Of a stretch of DNA of 7,540 bases, positions 1 to 6,453 are shown in pieces. The notes beneath the pieces were generated by a model, which saw only the letters and a list, made by a program, of their open reading frames with translations, did not search any database and was not told the origin of the DNA. A program made the position numbers and the translations under genes. Location: NCBI GenBank assembly GCA_019454705.1, contig JACFNS010000112.1, forward strand, positions 1 to 7,540, read 5' to 3'. Positions within the stretch are counted from its first letter, which is position 1. Each line of letters begins with the position of its first letter. The DNA comes from Taibaiella sp. Its GTDB lineage: Bacteria > Bacteroidota > Bacteroidia > Chitinophagales > Chitinophagaceae.

Positions 1-292
1 ATGACGGGGCGTTACTAACCTGCTGCACACGTCCGTCAATAAATTCGTTACGTACATTCTGTGAGGCAGCATTCAATCCACCTCTCAATTCAATACTTGG
101 TGACATGCCTGCATTTCCTGCCGTATTATTCACTTCCGCCTGTTTCGCATCGGTGCGTGCTACCTGTATATCAAAGTTGTGCTGTAGTGCACGCTCAATA
201 GCCATATCCAGGGTCAGCAATTCCTGCGCATATGCGTGGCTATGCAACATAATCATTAATATGGCCAGGCGCTTAATCATAGTTTTATTCAT
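1..292 (-). CDS. TolC-family outer-membrane efflux channel, N-terminal part (runs off the left edge)
   Basis: The first 97 codons are open to the window edge, so the C-terminus is missing. The product starts MNKTMIKRLAILMIML and has a signal peptide that probably ends at HAYA-QE (about residue 22). It continues with LLTLDMAIERALQHNFDIQVA, the typical first helix of outer-membrane efflux (OEP/TolC) proteins, followed by the N-T-AGNAG-SPSIEL stretch common in Bacteroidota members. Proteins of this family form trimeric channels that carry substrates from RND pumps through the outer membrane. The chosen ATG at 292 lies inside the end of the pump gene, giving an 8-bp overlap that implies translational coupling. 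A second in-frame ATG at 280 would also leave a usable signal peptide, and neither has a clear Shine-Dalgarno sequence. Family and partnership with the pump are quite certain; the exact start is not. Confidence 0.88.
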   Translation of the reverse strand, partial: MNKTMIKRLAILMIMLHSHAYAQELLTLDMAIERALQHNFDIQVARTDAKQAEVNNTAGNAGMSPSIELRGGLNAASQNVRNEFIDGRVQQVSNAPS

Positions 293-3200
293 CCAGTTTT
301 TCTATGGCAGATGATGTCGCCACTTTTCTGCGCGACAGGAATGTGTACATCACCGGTACGATGAACAATGACAAAATTAATGAGAAAAGTATACCACCTA
401 CTATCACAATACCTAGCGGGATACGGCTGGTAGATGCAGCCCCCAGCGACAATGCCAGCGGCAATGCGCCAAACATCATGGCGAAGCTGGTCATCAGTAT
501 CGGGCGCAGGCGCATACCTGCAGCATCTATTGCGGCACGTGTTTTGGTGGCGCCGCGCTCGCGCAGGCGGTTCGCATATTCCACTATTAATATACCGTTC
601 TTGGTCACCAGTCCTATCAGCATAATCATACCTATCTGCGAGAAGATATTCAATGTCTGGCCGAACAGCCACAATGACAATAACGCACCCGCAATAGCCA
701 GAGGCACCGTCAGCATAATGATAAGCGGGTCGATGAAGCTTTCAAACTGCGCTGCTAGTACGAGGTATATAAGTACCAGCGCCAGTATAAAGGCGAATGC
801 CGTATTAGAAGAACTCTCTACAAAATCTTTTGAAGAGCCGCCAAGAGAAGTATCAAAACTCTCATCTACCACACCTTCTTTCTTCAGCTTGTCAAATATC
901 CTGTCCATCTCTTCCAGCCCATCACCAATAGTATTGCCCGGAGCTAACCCTGCAGAAATAGTTGCCGACTTATACCTGTTGTAATGATATACCTGTGCGG
1001 GGCTGGTTGTCTCCTCAATTTTTACCAGGTTATCAATAGACACCATCTGTCCGGTGGAGCTGTTTACATAAAATTGTTTCAGGTCAACTGGCGCTTCCCT
1101 GTTAGGCCTGGACACCTGCGCCAGCACCTGGTATTGTTTGCCGTTCTTGGTAAAATAACCCAACCGCCTGTTACTCAGGGCAAATTGTAATGTCTGCGCC
1201 ACATCTTCTATAGACACACCCATCGAAGAAGCTTTTTGCCTGTCGATAGATACGGTCAGTTCAGGCTTGTTGAATTTCAAGTCTGCATCCACACCTTGGA
1301 AAATGGGACTTGCATTGGCTTCGTCCAGGAAACGAGGCAGCGCCTGTGCCAGTTTATCGAAGTTGATGTTTTGAAGTATATACACTATCGGGTAGTTGCT
1401 GCCACCACGCTGTACAGAGATAGTCTGCTCTTGTATGGCAAATGCTTTACCATAGTTGAACCGCTGCAATCCTTTATTCACCGATTGCACAATTTCTTCC
1501 TGTGTACGCTCGCGCTCCGATGCATCTACCAGCTTGATATTACCGAAACCTGTATTCACTGCACCCGAACCTGTGAAGCCCGGCGCAGTTACTGATAGAA
1601 TCACATCCTTTTCAGGCACGCTGTCTATCATCATATCCACTATCTCCGTCATGTACTTGTCCATGGCATCGTACGAAGTGCCCTCGGGAGCTGATATAGC
1701 CAGGCGGAAACGGTTTTTATCCTCCATAGGCGCCAGCTCGCTCTGCATAGTCATACCTATCAGCACTATCAGTCCAAAGGAAACTATGATGCCGACAGTT
1801 GCAGTCCATTTATGTTTCATTACCCATTCCAGCCCGCGGGTATAACTATTTTCCATGCCCGTAAAAAAGGGCTCTGATTTTATATAGAATCGGGAAGGCT
1901 TGTGGTTTTTCTTTGTCAGGAATACGTTCAATACCGGTGTTAGCGTCAGCGATACAAAGGCGGAAATAAGTACTGCACCGGCTACTACTACACCAAATTC
2001 TGTAAATAGCCTGCCTGTAAAGCCCTGCAGGAATATGATAGGTAGAAATACAATTGCGAGGGTGATAGAAGTGGCAATGATGGCGAAGTAAATCTCTTCG
2101 CTACCTTCTCGGGCCGCCCGCATTTTGTCCATGCCCTTTTCCAGCTTCTTGTATATATTTTCCGTCACCACTATACCATCGTCCACCACCAGCCCGGTGG
2201 CCAGTACTATAGCCAGCAGAGTGAGTATGTTGATGGAAAAACCCATCATGTACATGATAAAGAAAGCGCCTATCAGGCTGACGGGTATATCCAGCAAAGG
2301 GCGCAGGGCTATCAGCCAGTCACGGAAGAATAAATATATAATCAATACCACCAGTGCGATGGCAATAAACAGGGTTTCTTCTACTTCCTTAATGGACTTT
2401 GTGATATACTGCGCATTGTCATAAGCTATGGCCAGTGTCATATCTTCAGGCACTTCACTTTTCAGTTCTTCATAGCGCTTATGAAATTCATCGGCAATGG
2501 CTACGTAGTTGGAGCCTGGCTGCGGTGTCACCGCAAGGGCTATCATAGGAGTGTTACTTTCCTTCAGTATGGTTTCTTCGTTTTCGGGTCCCAGGGCAGC
2601 TTCGCCAATCATACCAAAACGTATATCGGTACCATCAACGGTTTTGACAATCATGTTGTTGAAGTCCTCCTCGGTGTACAACCTGCCGAAGGTGCGCACA
2701 GAGAGTTCCGTTTGGCTACCGCTTAGTTTACCTGAGGGCAACTCCACATTCTGCCTGTTGAGCGCCTGCTGCACATCTGGGAATGTGATGCCGTAACCTG
2801 CCATCTTCAGCGGGTCGAGCCACAGGCGCATGGAGTAACGTTTTTCTCCCCATATCCGTATATTACTTACACCGGGTATAGTTTGCAATCTTTCTACTAA
2901 TACATTTTCTGCGTATTCCGTCAGTTGCAATTGATTACGGGTAGTACTTTCTACCGTCATCGAAAGAATTGGCCCGGCGCTGGCATCCGACTTGGACACA
3001 ACCGGCGGCGCGTCAATATCCTGCGGCAGGTTGCGTACGGCCTGCGATACTTTGTCGCGCACATCATTGGCCGCAGCCTCCAGGTCAACACCCAGGTCGA
3101 ACTCTACAGTAATATTGCTGCTACCCAACGCACTGGTGGAAGAAATACTTTTAATACCCGCTATACCATTAATGGATTTCTCTAAGGGTTCGGTTATTTG

Positions 3201-3383
3201 CGATTCAACTATATCAGGGTTTGCGCCCGCATACGAGGTACGCACATTGATAATGGGCGGGTCGATAGACGGGTAATCCCTCACACCCAAGAAATCGAAC
3301 CCTATGACACCGAATATCACGATAATGATATTCATCACAATGGCAAATACCGGCCTTTTTAAAGAAATAGAGGGTAAGCTCAT
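285..3383 (-). CDS. RND-family efflux pump, inner-membrane permease (HAE-1/AcrB type)
   Basis: This is a proton-driven inner-membrane transporter of 1032 residues, close to the roughly 1040 usual for AcrB-type pumps, and looks complete. It shows the two-fold RND plan: TM1 (about 10-30), a large periplasmic loop (31-335), TM2-TM6 (about 336-490), TM7 (about 527-546), a second periplasmic loop (547-860) and TM8-TM12 (about 862-1016). The proton-relay residues are present: Asp401-Asp402 in GLVVDDGIVVTEN (TM4), Lys928 in GLVTKNGILIVEYAN (TM10), and Arg958 and Thr965 in RLRPILMT (TM11). These match AcrB D407/D408, K940, R971 and T978. Such pumps act as trimers with a periplasmic adaptor and a TolC channel; the channel gene follows directly, but no adaptor gene lies upstream. 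The N-terminus MSLPSISLKRPVFA is typical, supporting the ATG at 3383. Substrate (drug, bile salt, solvent or other) cannot be read from sequence; CusA-type metal export is less likely from overall resemblance. Confidence 0.96.
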   Translation of the reverse strand: MSLPSISLKRPVFAIVMNIIIVIFGVIGFDFLGVRDYPSIDPPIINVRTSYAGANPDIVESQITEPLEKSINGIAGIKSISSTSALGSSNITVEFDLGVDLEAAANDVRDKVSQAVRNLPQDIDAPPVVSKSDASAGPILSMTVESTTRNQLQLTEYAENVLVERLQTIPGVSNIRIWGEKRYSMRLWLDPLKMAGYGITFPDVQQALNRQNVELPSGKLSGSQTELSVRTFGRLYTEEDFNNMIVKTVDGTDIRFGMIGEAALGPENEETILKESNTPMIALAVTPQPGSNYVAIADEFHKRYEELKSEVPEDMTLAIAYDNAQYITKSIKEVEETLFIAIALVVLIIYLFFRDWLIALRPLLDIPVSLIGAFFIMYMMGFSINILTLLAIVLATGLVVDDGIVVTENIYKKLEKGMDKMRAAREGSEEIYFAIIATSITLAIVFLPIIFLQGFTGRLFTEFGVVVAGAVLISAFVSLTLTPVLNVFLTKKNHKPSRFYIKSEPFFTGMENSYTRGLEWVMKHKWTATVGIIVSFGLIVLIGMTMQSELAPMEDKNRFRLAISAPEGTSYDAMDKYMTEIVDMMIDSVPEKDVILSVTAPGFTGSGAVNTGFGNIKLVDASERERTQEEIVQSVNKGLQRFNYGKAFAIQEQTISVQRGGSNYPIVYILQNINFDKLAQALPRFLDEANASPIFQGVDADLKFNKPELTVSIDRQKASSMGVSIEDVAQTLQFALSNRRLGYFTKNGKQYQVLAQVSRPNREAPVDLKQFYVNSSTGQMVSIDNLVKIEETTSPAQVYHYNRYKSATISAGLAPGNTIGDGLEEMDRIFDKLKKEGVVDESFDTSLGGSSKDFVESSSNTAFAFILALVLIYLVLAAQFESFIDPLIIMLTVPLAIAGALLSLWLFGQTLNIFSQIGMIMLIGLVTKNGILIVEYANRLRERGATKTRAAIDAAGMRLRPILMTSFAMMFGALPLALSLGAASTSRIPLGIVIVGGILFSLILSLFIVPVMYTFLSRRKVATSSAIEKLDE

Positions 3384-3400
3384 GATATTAAAAGAAGCTT

Positions 3401-3408
3401 CAAAGATA
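3401..3408 (-). promoter_or_regulatory. Putative -7 promoter box of the efflux operon
   Basis: Read on the minus strand, this is TATCTTTG, an exact match to the Bacteroidota sigma-factor -7 consensus TAnnTTTG. It lies 17 bp before the pump start codon, so the transcript would have a very short leader of roughly 10 nt. No good TTTG-type -33 element is visible at the expected spacing of about 19 bp, so the call rests on one 8-bp motif and its position. Confidence 0.45.
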
Positions 3409-3554
3409 AGGATGTCTGTTTATCAGCCTATTATATTCTTTCTATCCGAACATAAAGGGGGTAAATGTGTTTATTATAAGGCATATGAGCAGTTTATCAG
3501 CTTTGGCTATTTTTATATAACACATGGAGATTTTTAATTCCATTGAGTATGGGT

Positions 3555-3562
3555 TAGCTTTG
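3555..3562 (+). promoter_or_regulatory. Putative -7 promoter box of the superoxide dismutase gene
   Basis: TAGCTTTG matches the Bacteroidota -7 consensus TAnnTTTG exactly. A T-rich run ending in TTTT at 3531-3535 lies 19 bp upstream, where the -33 TTTG element is expected, and fits it imperfectly. Transcription would begin near 3567-3570, giving a leader of about 30 nt. That leader is strongly A/T-rich and lacks a Shine-Dalgarno sequence, as is usual in this phylum. Confidence 0.55.
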
Positions 3563-3600
3563 CATCATCTTTAATTATTAAAATTTAAAAACAATATATC

Positions 3601-4203
3601 ATGGCACACAAACTTCCTGATTTGAAATATGCATTCAATGCGCTGGAACCGCATATTGATGCAATGACAATGGAAATCCATCACGATAAGCACCATGCTG
3701 CTTACGTAACCAACCTGAACAAAGCTATAGAAGGTACAGATGCTGAAAATCTTTCGCTGGAAGACCTGATGGCCAATATCTCTAAATACCCGATGGCAGT
3801 GCGCAACAACGGCGGCGGCCATTATAACCACACTTTGTTCTGGGAAATACTGGGCCCAAATGGCGGCGCACCCTCAGGCAAACTGGCTGATGCTATTAAT
3901 GATGCTTTCGGTTCGCTGGACAGCCTGAAAGAGCAAATGAACAACGCCGGCGCTACACGATTCGGCAGCGGCTGGGCATGGCTGATAGTGCAGAACGGCA
4001 AACTGGCTGTATGCTCTACACCCAACCAGGACAACCCCCTGATGGATATAGCTGAAGTAAAAGGTACACCTATACTCGGCATTGATGTATGGGAGCATGC
4101 TTACTACCTGAAATACCAAAATAAACGCCCCGACTACCTGGGCGCAATATGGAATGTGATTAACTGGGAAGAAGTTGCTAAGCGCTACGAAGCAGCGCTA
4201 TAA
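3601..4203 (+). CDS. sodA: Superoxide dismutase, Mn-type (Fe/Mn family)
   Basis: This enzyme converts superoxide to oxygen and hydrogen peroxide in the cytoplasm. The 200-residue length is normal for the family, and no signal peptide is present. The N-terminal helical domain has the MEIHHDKHH motif, and the C-terminal alpha/beta domain has the signature DVWEHAYY. The four metal ligands are visible: His27, His77 (in NHTLFW), Asp162 and His166. Two positions that separate metal types point to manganese: Gly73 at the place of E. coli MnSOD Gly77 (FeSOD has Gln69 there), and Gln143 in NQDNPLM at the place of MnSOD Gln146. A cambialistic enzyme that accepts either metal remains possible. The gene is monocistronic, with its own promoter box upstream and an intrinsic terminator downstream. 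The ATG at 3601 matches the normal family N-terminus. Confidence 0.97.
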   Translation: MAHKLPDLKYAFNALEPHIDAMTMEIHHDKHHAAYVTNLNKAIEGTDAENLSLEDLMANISKYPMAVRNNGGGHYNHTLFWEILGPNGGAPSGKLADAINDAFGSLDSLKEQMNNAGATRFGSGWAWLIVQNGKLAVCSTPNQDNPLMDIAEVKGTPILGIDVWEHAYYLKYQNKRPDYLGAIWNVINWEEVAKRYEAAL

Positions 4204-4228
4204 CGCCCATTAACAAATAATATTGCTT

Positions 4229-4260
4229 AAAAGCCACCTGTAAAATGGTGGCTTTTTCTT
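4229..4260 (+). terminator. Rho-independent terminator after the superoxide dismutase gene
   Basis: A perfect 10-bp stem (AAAAGCCACC at 4229-4238 with GGTGGCTTTT at 4247-4256) encloses an 8-nt loop. The T-rich run TTTTTCTT forms the end of the stem and the tail. It starts 26 bp after the stop codon, so it should insulate the barrel genes from dismutase transcription. Confidence 0.9.
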
Positions 4261-4284
4261 GCAATAAACTTTATACTGACAGCG

Positions 4285-4297
4285 TTCTTGGCAAGAA
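4285..4297. repeat. Short perfect inverted repeat before the first barrel gene
   Basis: TTCTTG-G-CAAGAA has two 6-bp arms around a single central base, and ends 15 bp before the start codon at 4313. A DNA hairpin with a 1-nt loop is unlikely, so if it matters it is more probably a dimeric protein binding site. A 13-bp palindrome can also arise by chance. Confidence 0.3.
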
Positions 4298-4312
4298 TCA
4301 AAAACCAACGAT

Positions 4313-5011
4313 ATGAAAATCACAGGCATGCTTGCTACAGCACTATTAGCGTCAACAATTACACCGGCACAGGAAGTGGAACCAATCCCTGCCGTACCAA
4401 AACACAAAAAAAACGAAATAGGCCTTTTTGTTAACCCCTTCGGGACTAATAATCCAAACGGGTACGAAGTGCCTTTCGGAATTCAATATAAAAGATGGAC
4501 AACACCTAATCTTGGATATAGAATCATAGCCGCAGCTGGTGGATACGACAGTGAATACAAAAGCACTGAATTAATCAAAAATGATACGTTCTACCAAGCT
4601 ATTACCTCTACCTACATGGCCATGATTTTTGCCGGTGGCGGACTGGAAATGCAACGACGATTCGTAGGGAAATGCCACTTATATGCGGCTGTTGAAATGA
4701 AAGCAGGCTATGGCAGCGGTTATACCCATACTTCGCAGGTAAAGGAAACAGCAAAAGTATCTGCCTGGGAGCGGTCTTATACTTACGAACAGACGACAGT
4801 CTCATCAGTCAATACATCGTTACTGGTGCTGGACGCCACACCGTATGTTGGGGTGAAGTTTGTATTCAGACGACTAATATTGGGTACTGAACTCTCAGCA
4901 GCGGCAGCGGGCATTATGCAAACAAGCTACAATGGCAGCGCGGCTTACTCCAACTCTTTTTTCGATATGGGTCAATTGCAGCAGCGGTTCTATCTCAATT
5001 ATAGATTTTGA
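4313..5011 (+). CDS. Small outer-membrane beta-barrel protein of unknown function (first of a tandem pair)
   Basis: I do not recognise a named family. The 232-residue product starts with a short signal peptide (MKITGMLATALLASTITPAQ, cleavage near residue 20) and then shows alternating hydrophobic/polar strands rich in Gly and aromatics. It ends in QQRFYLNYRF; a C-terminal Phe after an aromatic/basic pair is the usual recognition signal of the BAM outer-membrane insertion machinery. Blocks shared with the next gene are KNEIG (33-37), IQYKRW (57-62), GGGLEMQRRF (108-117), LYAA (123-126), PYVGVKFVF (177-185), GTELS (191-195) and the C-terminus, so the two are paralogues. It follows the dismutase terminator and must have its own promoter, but no convincing -7 box is visible. 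The length would suit a barrel of about 8-10 strands. Outer-membrane location is well supported; the role is unknown. Confidence 0.8.
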   Translation: MKITGMLATALLASTITPAQEVEPIPAVPKHKKNEIGLFVNPFGTNNPNGYEVPFGIQYKRWTTPNLGYRIIAAAGGYDSEYKSTELIKNDTFYQAITSTYMAMIFAGGGLEMQRRFVGKCHLYAAVEMKAGYGSGYTHTSQVKETAKVSAWERSYTYEQTTVSSVNTSLLVLDATPYVGVKFVFRRLILGTELSAAAAGIMQTSYNGSAAYSNSFFDMGQLQQRFYLNYRF

Positions 5012-5116
5012 GCAGCTAACATTACCGGGAATTGTTAAAGGATAGATAATATACCTCACGAATAAGCAGTAATAACTGATTAAGGAATAAATTTATTTAA
5101 AACTAACACTCATCAT

Positions 5117-5209
5117 ATGCGCACGGCACTTATCATTTCTATATTATTAATTGGCGGTTCCAGCTTCGCACAAAACGAAAACAGATATCCTGTTGCTCAA
5201 AGACCCTAA
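5117..5209 (+). pseudogene. Signal-peptide segment of the second barrel gene, out of frame with its body
   Basis: An ATG at 5117 opens MRTALIISILLIGGSSFAQ, a textbook signal peptide with a basic n-region, hydrophobic core and a cleavage site of the SFA-Q type. The frame continues NENRYPVAQRP and stops at TAA 5207-5209. The barrel continues in the frame one base ahead. Removing one A from either AAAA run (5172-5175 or 5178-5181) would join the signal peptide to the barrel, giving for example FAQNETDILLLKDPKNEIG. The 31-codon piece is therefore best read as the true 5' end of the barrel gene at 5151-5798, separated by a 1-base frameshift, and not as a peptide gene of its own. Confidence 0.75.
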
Positions 5210-5798
5210 AAACGAAATAGGCATTACAAATGAAACCAACTTCAGCAATGAAGAGTTTGGCGGGCCCGGTATGATACAATACAAGCGTTGGGTACGTGAA
5301 AACATGGCTTATCGCGTCAACGCAGGCGTAGGTACGTACCACAACTTCGTCCTGGATGGTTATTATGGCATAATTGGAGATACCATACTGGAAAAGCAAA
5401 CCAGGCAGCAGGCCACTATGGCCTTTTTAGGAGGAGGTGTGGAAATGCAACGGCATTTTTATAAACACGTGTACCTGTACGCTGCAATAGATGTATTGGC
5501 AGGCTATGGACAAGGTAAAACTGAGGACTATCTTGTACGTGTAGTAGAAGTAAATGGACAAGACCACAGGGAAAGCAGCCTGACACCGGGCAGGGGTGAT
5601 ATTTCCGTATTCCACATGAATGTCGCACCTTTTATAGGCGCAAAAATCGTGTTTAACAGGATTAGTGCCGGCACAGAAATATCAGCAATCAACCTGGCTT
5701 ATACCAGCAAATCCGACAACTTTGGTTATACACTAAGCATAGGAGATATGAACATGGGGTATTTACGTCAACGTTTCTTTATAAACTACAGGTTTTAA
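5151..5798 (+). CDS. Small outer-membrane beta-barrel protein of unknown function (second of a tandem pair; 5' frameshift)
   Basis: This is a paralogue of the preceding gene. Shared blocks occur in the same order: KNEIG (residues 20-24 counted from the TTG at 5151), IQYKRW (42-47), GGGVEMQRHF (94-103), LYAA (109-112), GYGQG (118-122), PFIGAKIVF (160-168), GTEIS (174-178) and LRQRFFINYRF at the C-terminus, a good outer-membrane insertion signal. The frame can only be opened by a TTG at 5151, which would give MAVPASHKTKTD and no export signal. A proper signal peptide is encoded just upstream from 5117 in another frame, so the natural gene is probably 5117-5798 with a 1-base insertion in an A-run. 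The body is otherwise intact to the stop, suggesting a recent mutation, a sequencing error, or slippage-based switching. Only 105 bp separate it from the first barrel gene, so co-transcription is possible. Function unknown. Confidence 0.72.
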   Translation: MAVPASHKTKTDILLLKDPKNEIGITNETNFSNEEFGGPGMIQYKRWVRENMAYRVNAGVGTYHNFVLDGYYGIIGDTILEKQTRQQATMAFLGGGVEMQRHFYKHVYLYAAIDVLAGYGQGKTEDYLVRVVEVNGQDHRESSLTPGRGDISVFHMNVAPFIGAKIVFNRISAGTEISAINLAYTSKSDNFGYTLSIGDMNMGYLRQRFFINYRF

Positions 5799-6388
5799 CG
5801 TCCTCCGAGGCCAAAAGAGAACCCAAACCCAAATATCAGTCCACCGGGCGATAACAGGTTCATAGCAGTTACGCCATCGCTATCAAGTGTATGCCCGGAT
5901 GTAACTACATAAGGCGTGGAAACTATTGCTTGGGACCATCCTAACTGCAGGTAAAACCTGTGGCCTCCCCTGCCAAGATTAAAAAAGTGATATGCTGAAA
6001 CCGCAACGTTCGGAGAAGGCTCCCAATCCATTACTACTTCTGTAGTACCTATAGTTGTAGGCATATCCACTGCAATATCCTGCAAACCTGTATTGTAGGT
6101 AAATGCCGCCCCTAAAGCCCAGCCCCTGTTGCATTCTTTAAAGTAAAACCTGCCTTCTCCATAAGCCTTATAGCCCCATGAACTCAGTCCTACACCTGTA
6201 CCCAGCGAAAACTGTGTGGTAACCGGCACATCGAAGTTTACACCCAGGAATCCTGAATGATTGTTGATGCCGCTACTGATACCGAGGTAGAATTTGGGAC
6301 AGGAACGCGAATTATATCCGTTGCGGGCTGAAACGTTAGTTGCAAAAGCTGCAATAGTAATGACAAGGGCAATCAGTTTTTTATTCAT
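5795..6388 (-). CDS. Small outer-membrane beta-barrel protein of unknown function
   Basis: The 197-residue product has a signal peptide (MNKKLIALVITIAAFATNVSA, cleavage near residue 21) followed by Gly- and aromatic-rich alternating strands, such as KFYLGISSGIN, FSLGTGVGLSSWGY and HRFYLQLGWSQ, typical of an outer-membrane barrel of roughly 8 strands. It ends GLIFGFGFSFGLGGR; the last strand is barrel-like, but the extreme C-terminus is not the aromatic residue seen in its neighbours. Two cysteines in the mature part (Cys30 and Cys86) could form a disulfide. I see no shared blocks with the tandem pair next door, so it is probably a separate family. The ATG at 6388 fits the signal peptide and has an A-rich, Shine-Dalgarno-free leader. 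It lies 65 bp after the cytochrome/TPR gene on the same strand and meets the second tandem barrel gene tail to tail with overlapping stops. Function is not recognisable. Confidence 0.78.
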   Translation of the reverse strand: MNKKLIALVITIAAFATNVSARNGYNSRSCPKFYLGISSGINNHSGFLGVNFDVPVTTQFSLGTGVGLSSWGYKAYGEGRFYFKECNRGWALGAAFTYNTGLQDIAVDMPTTIGTTEVVMDWEPSPNVAVSAYHFFNLGRGGHRFYLQLGWSQAIVSTPYVVTSGHTLDSDGVTAMNLLSPGGLIFGFGFSFGLGGR

Positions 6389-6440
6389 TGGTTTATGGTT
6401 TTAAAATGATAATGTAAATATAAATGCTATTCAGAAAATA

Positions 6441-6448
6441 CAAAGTAA
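6441..6448 (-). promoter_or_regulatory. Possible weak -7 promoter box for the small barrel gene
   Basis: On the minus strand this reads TTACTTTG, 7 of 8 positions of the TAnnTTTG consensus, placed 52 bp before the start codon at 6388 and within the 65-bp gap after the cytochrome/TPR gene. No good -33 element is seen. It would allow the barrel gene to be transcribed alone, but a near match in A/T-rich DNA is weak evidence. Confidence 0.25.
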
Positions 6449-6453
6449 AATAT

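Noticed and set aside
304..2091. Several plus-strand open frames opposite the efflux pump (for example 304-984 and 1456-1845)
   Set aside because: They are antisense to a long, fully convincing RND gene, and their translations are Ser/Ile/Thr-rich without domain features, as expected of complementary-strand shadows.
3304..3537. A 77-residue plus-strand frame across the pump start and the intergenic region
   Set aside because: Its first third is antisense to the pump's N-terminus and the rest is low-complexity intergenic sequence; it resembles no protein family and has no promoter of its own.
3601..4203. Fe-type superoxide dismutase (sodB)
   Set aside because: Gly73 and Gln143 occupy the positions typical of Mn enzymes, while Fe enzymes carry Gln and Ala there; cambialistic activity still cannot be excluded.
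5012..5060. A terminator hairpin between the two tandem barrel genes
   Set aside because: Only an imperfect AACATT/AATTGTT pairing is present, with no T-run after it.
5088..5095. TAAATTTA upstream of the second tandem barrel gene as a -7 promoter box
   Set aside because: It matches 7 of 8 consensus positions, but sits in strongly A/T-rich DNA, lacks the key final G, and has no -33 element, so chance is the better explanation.
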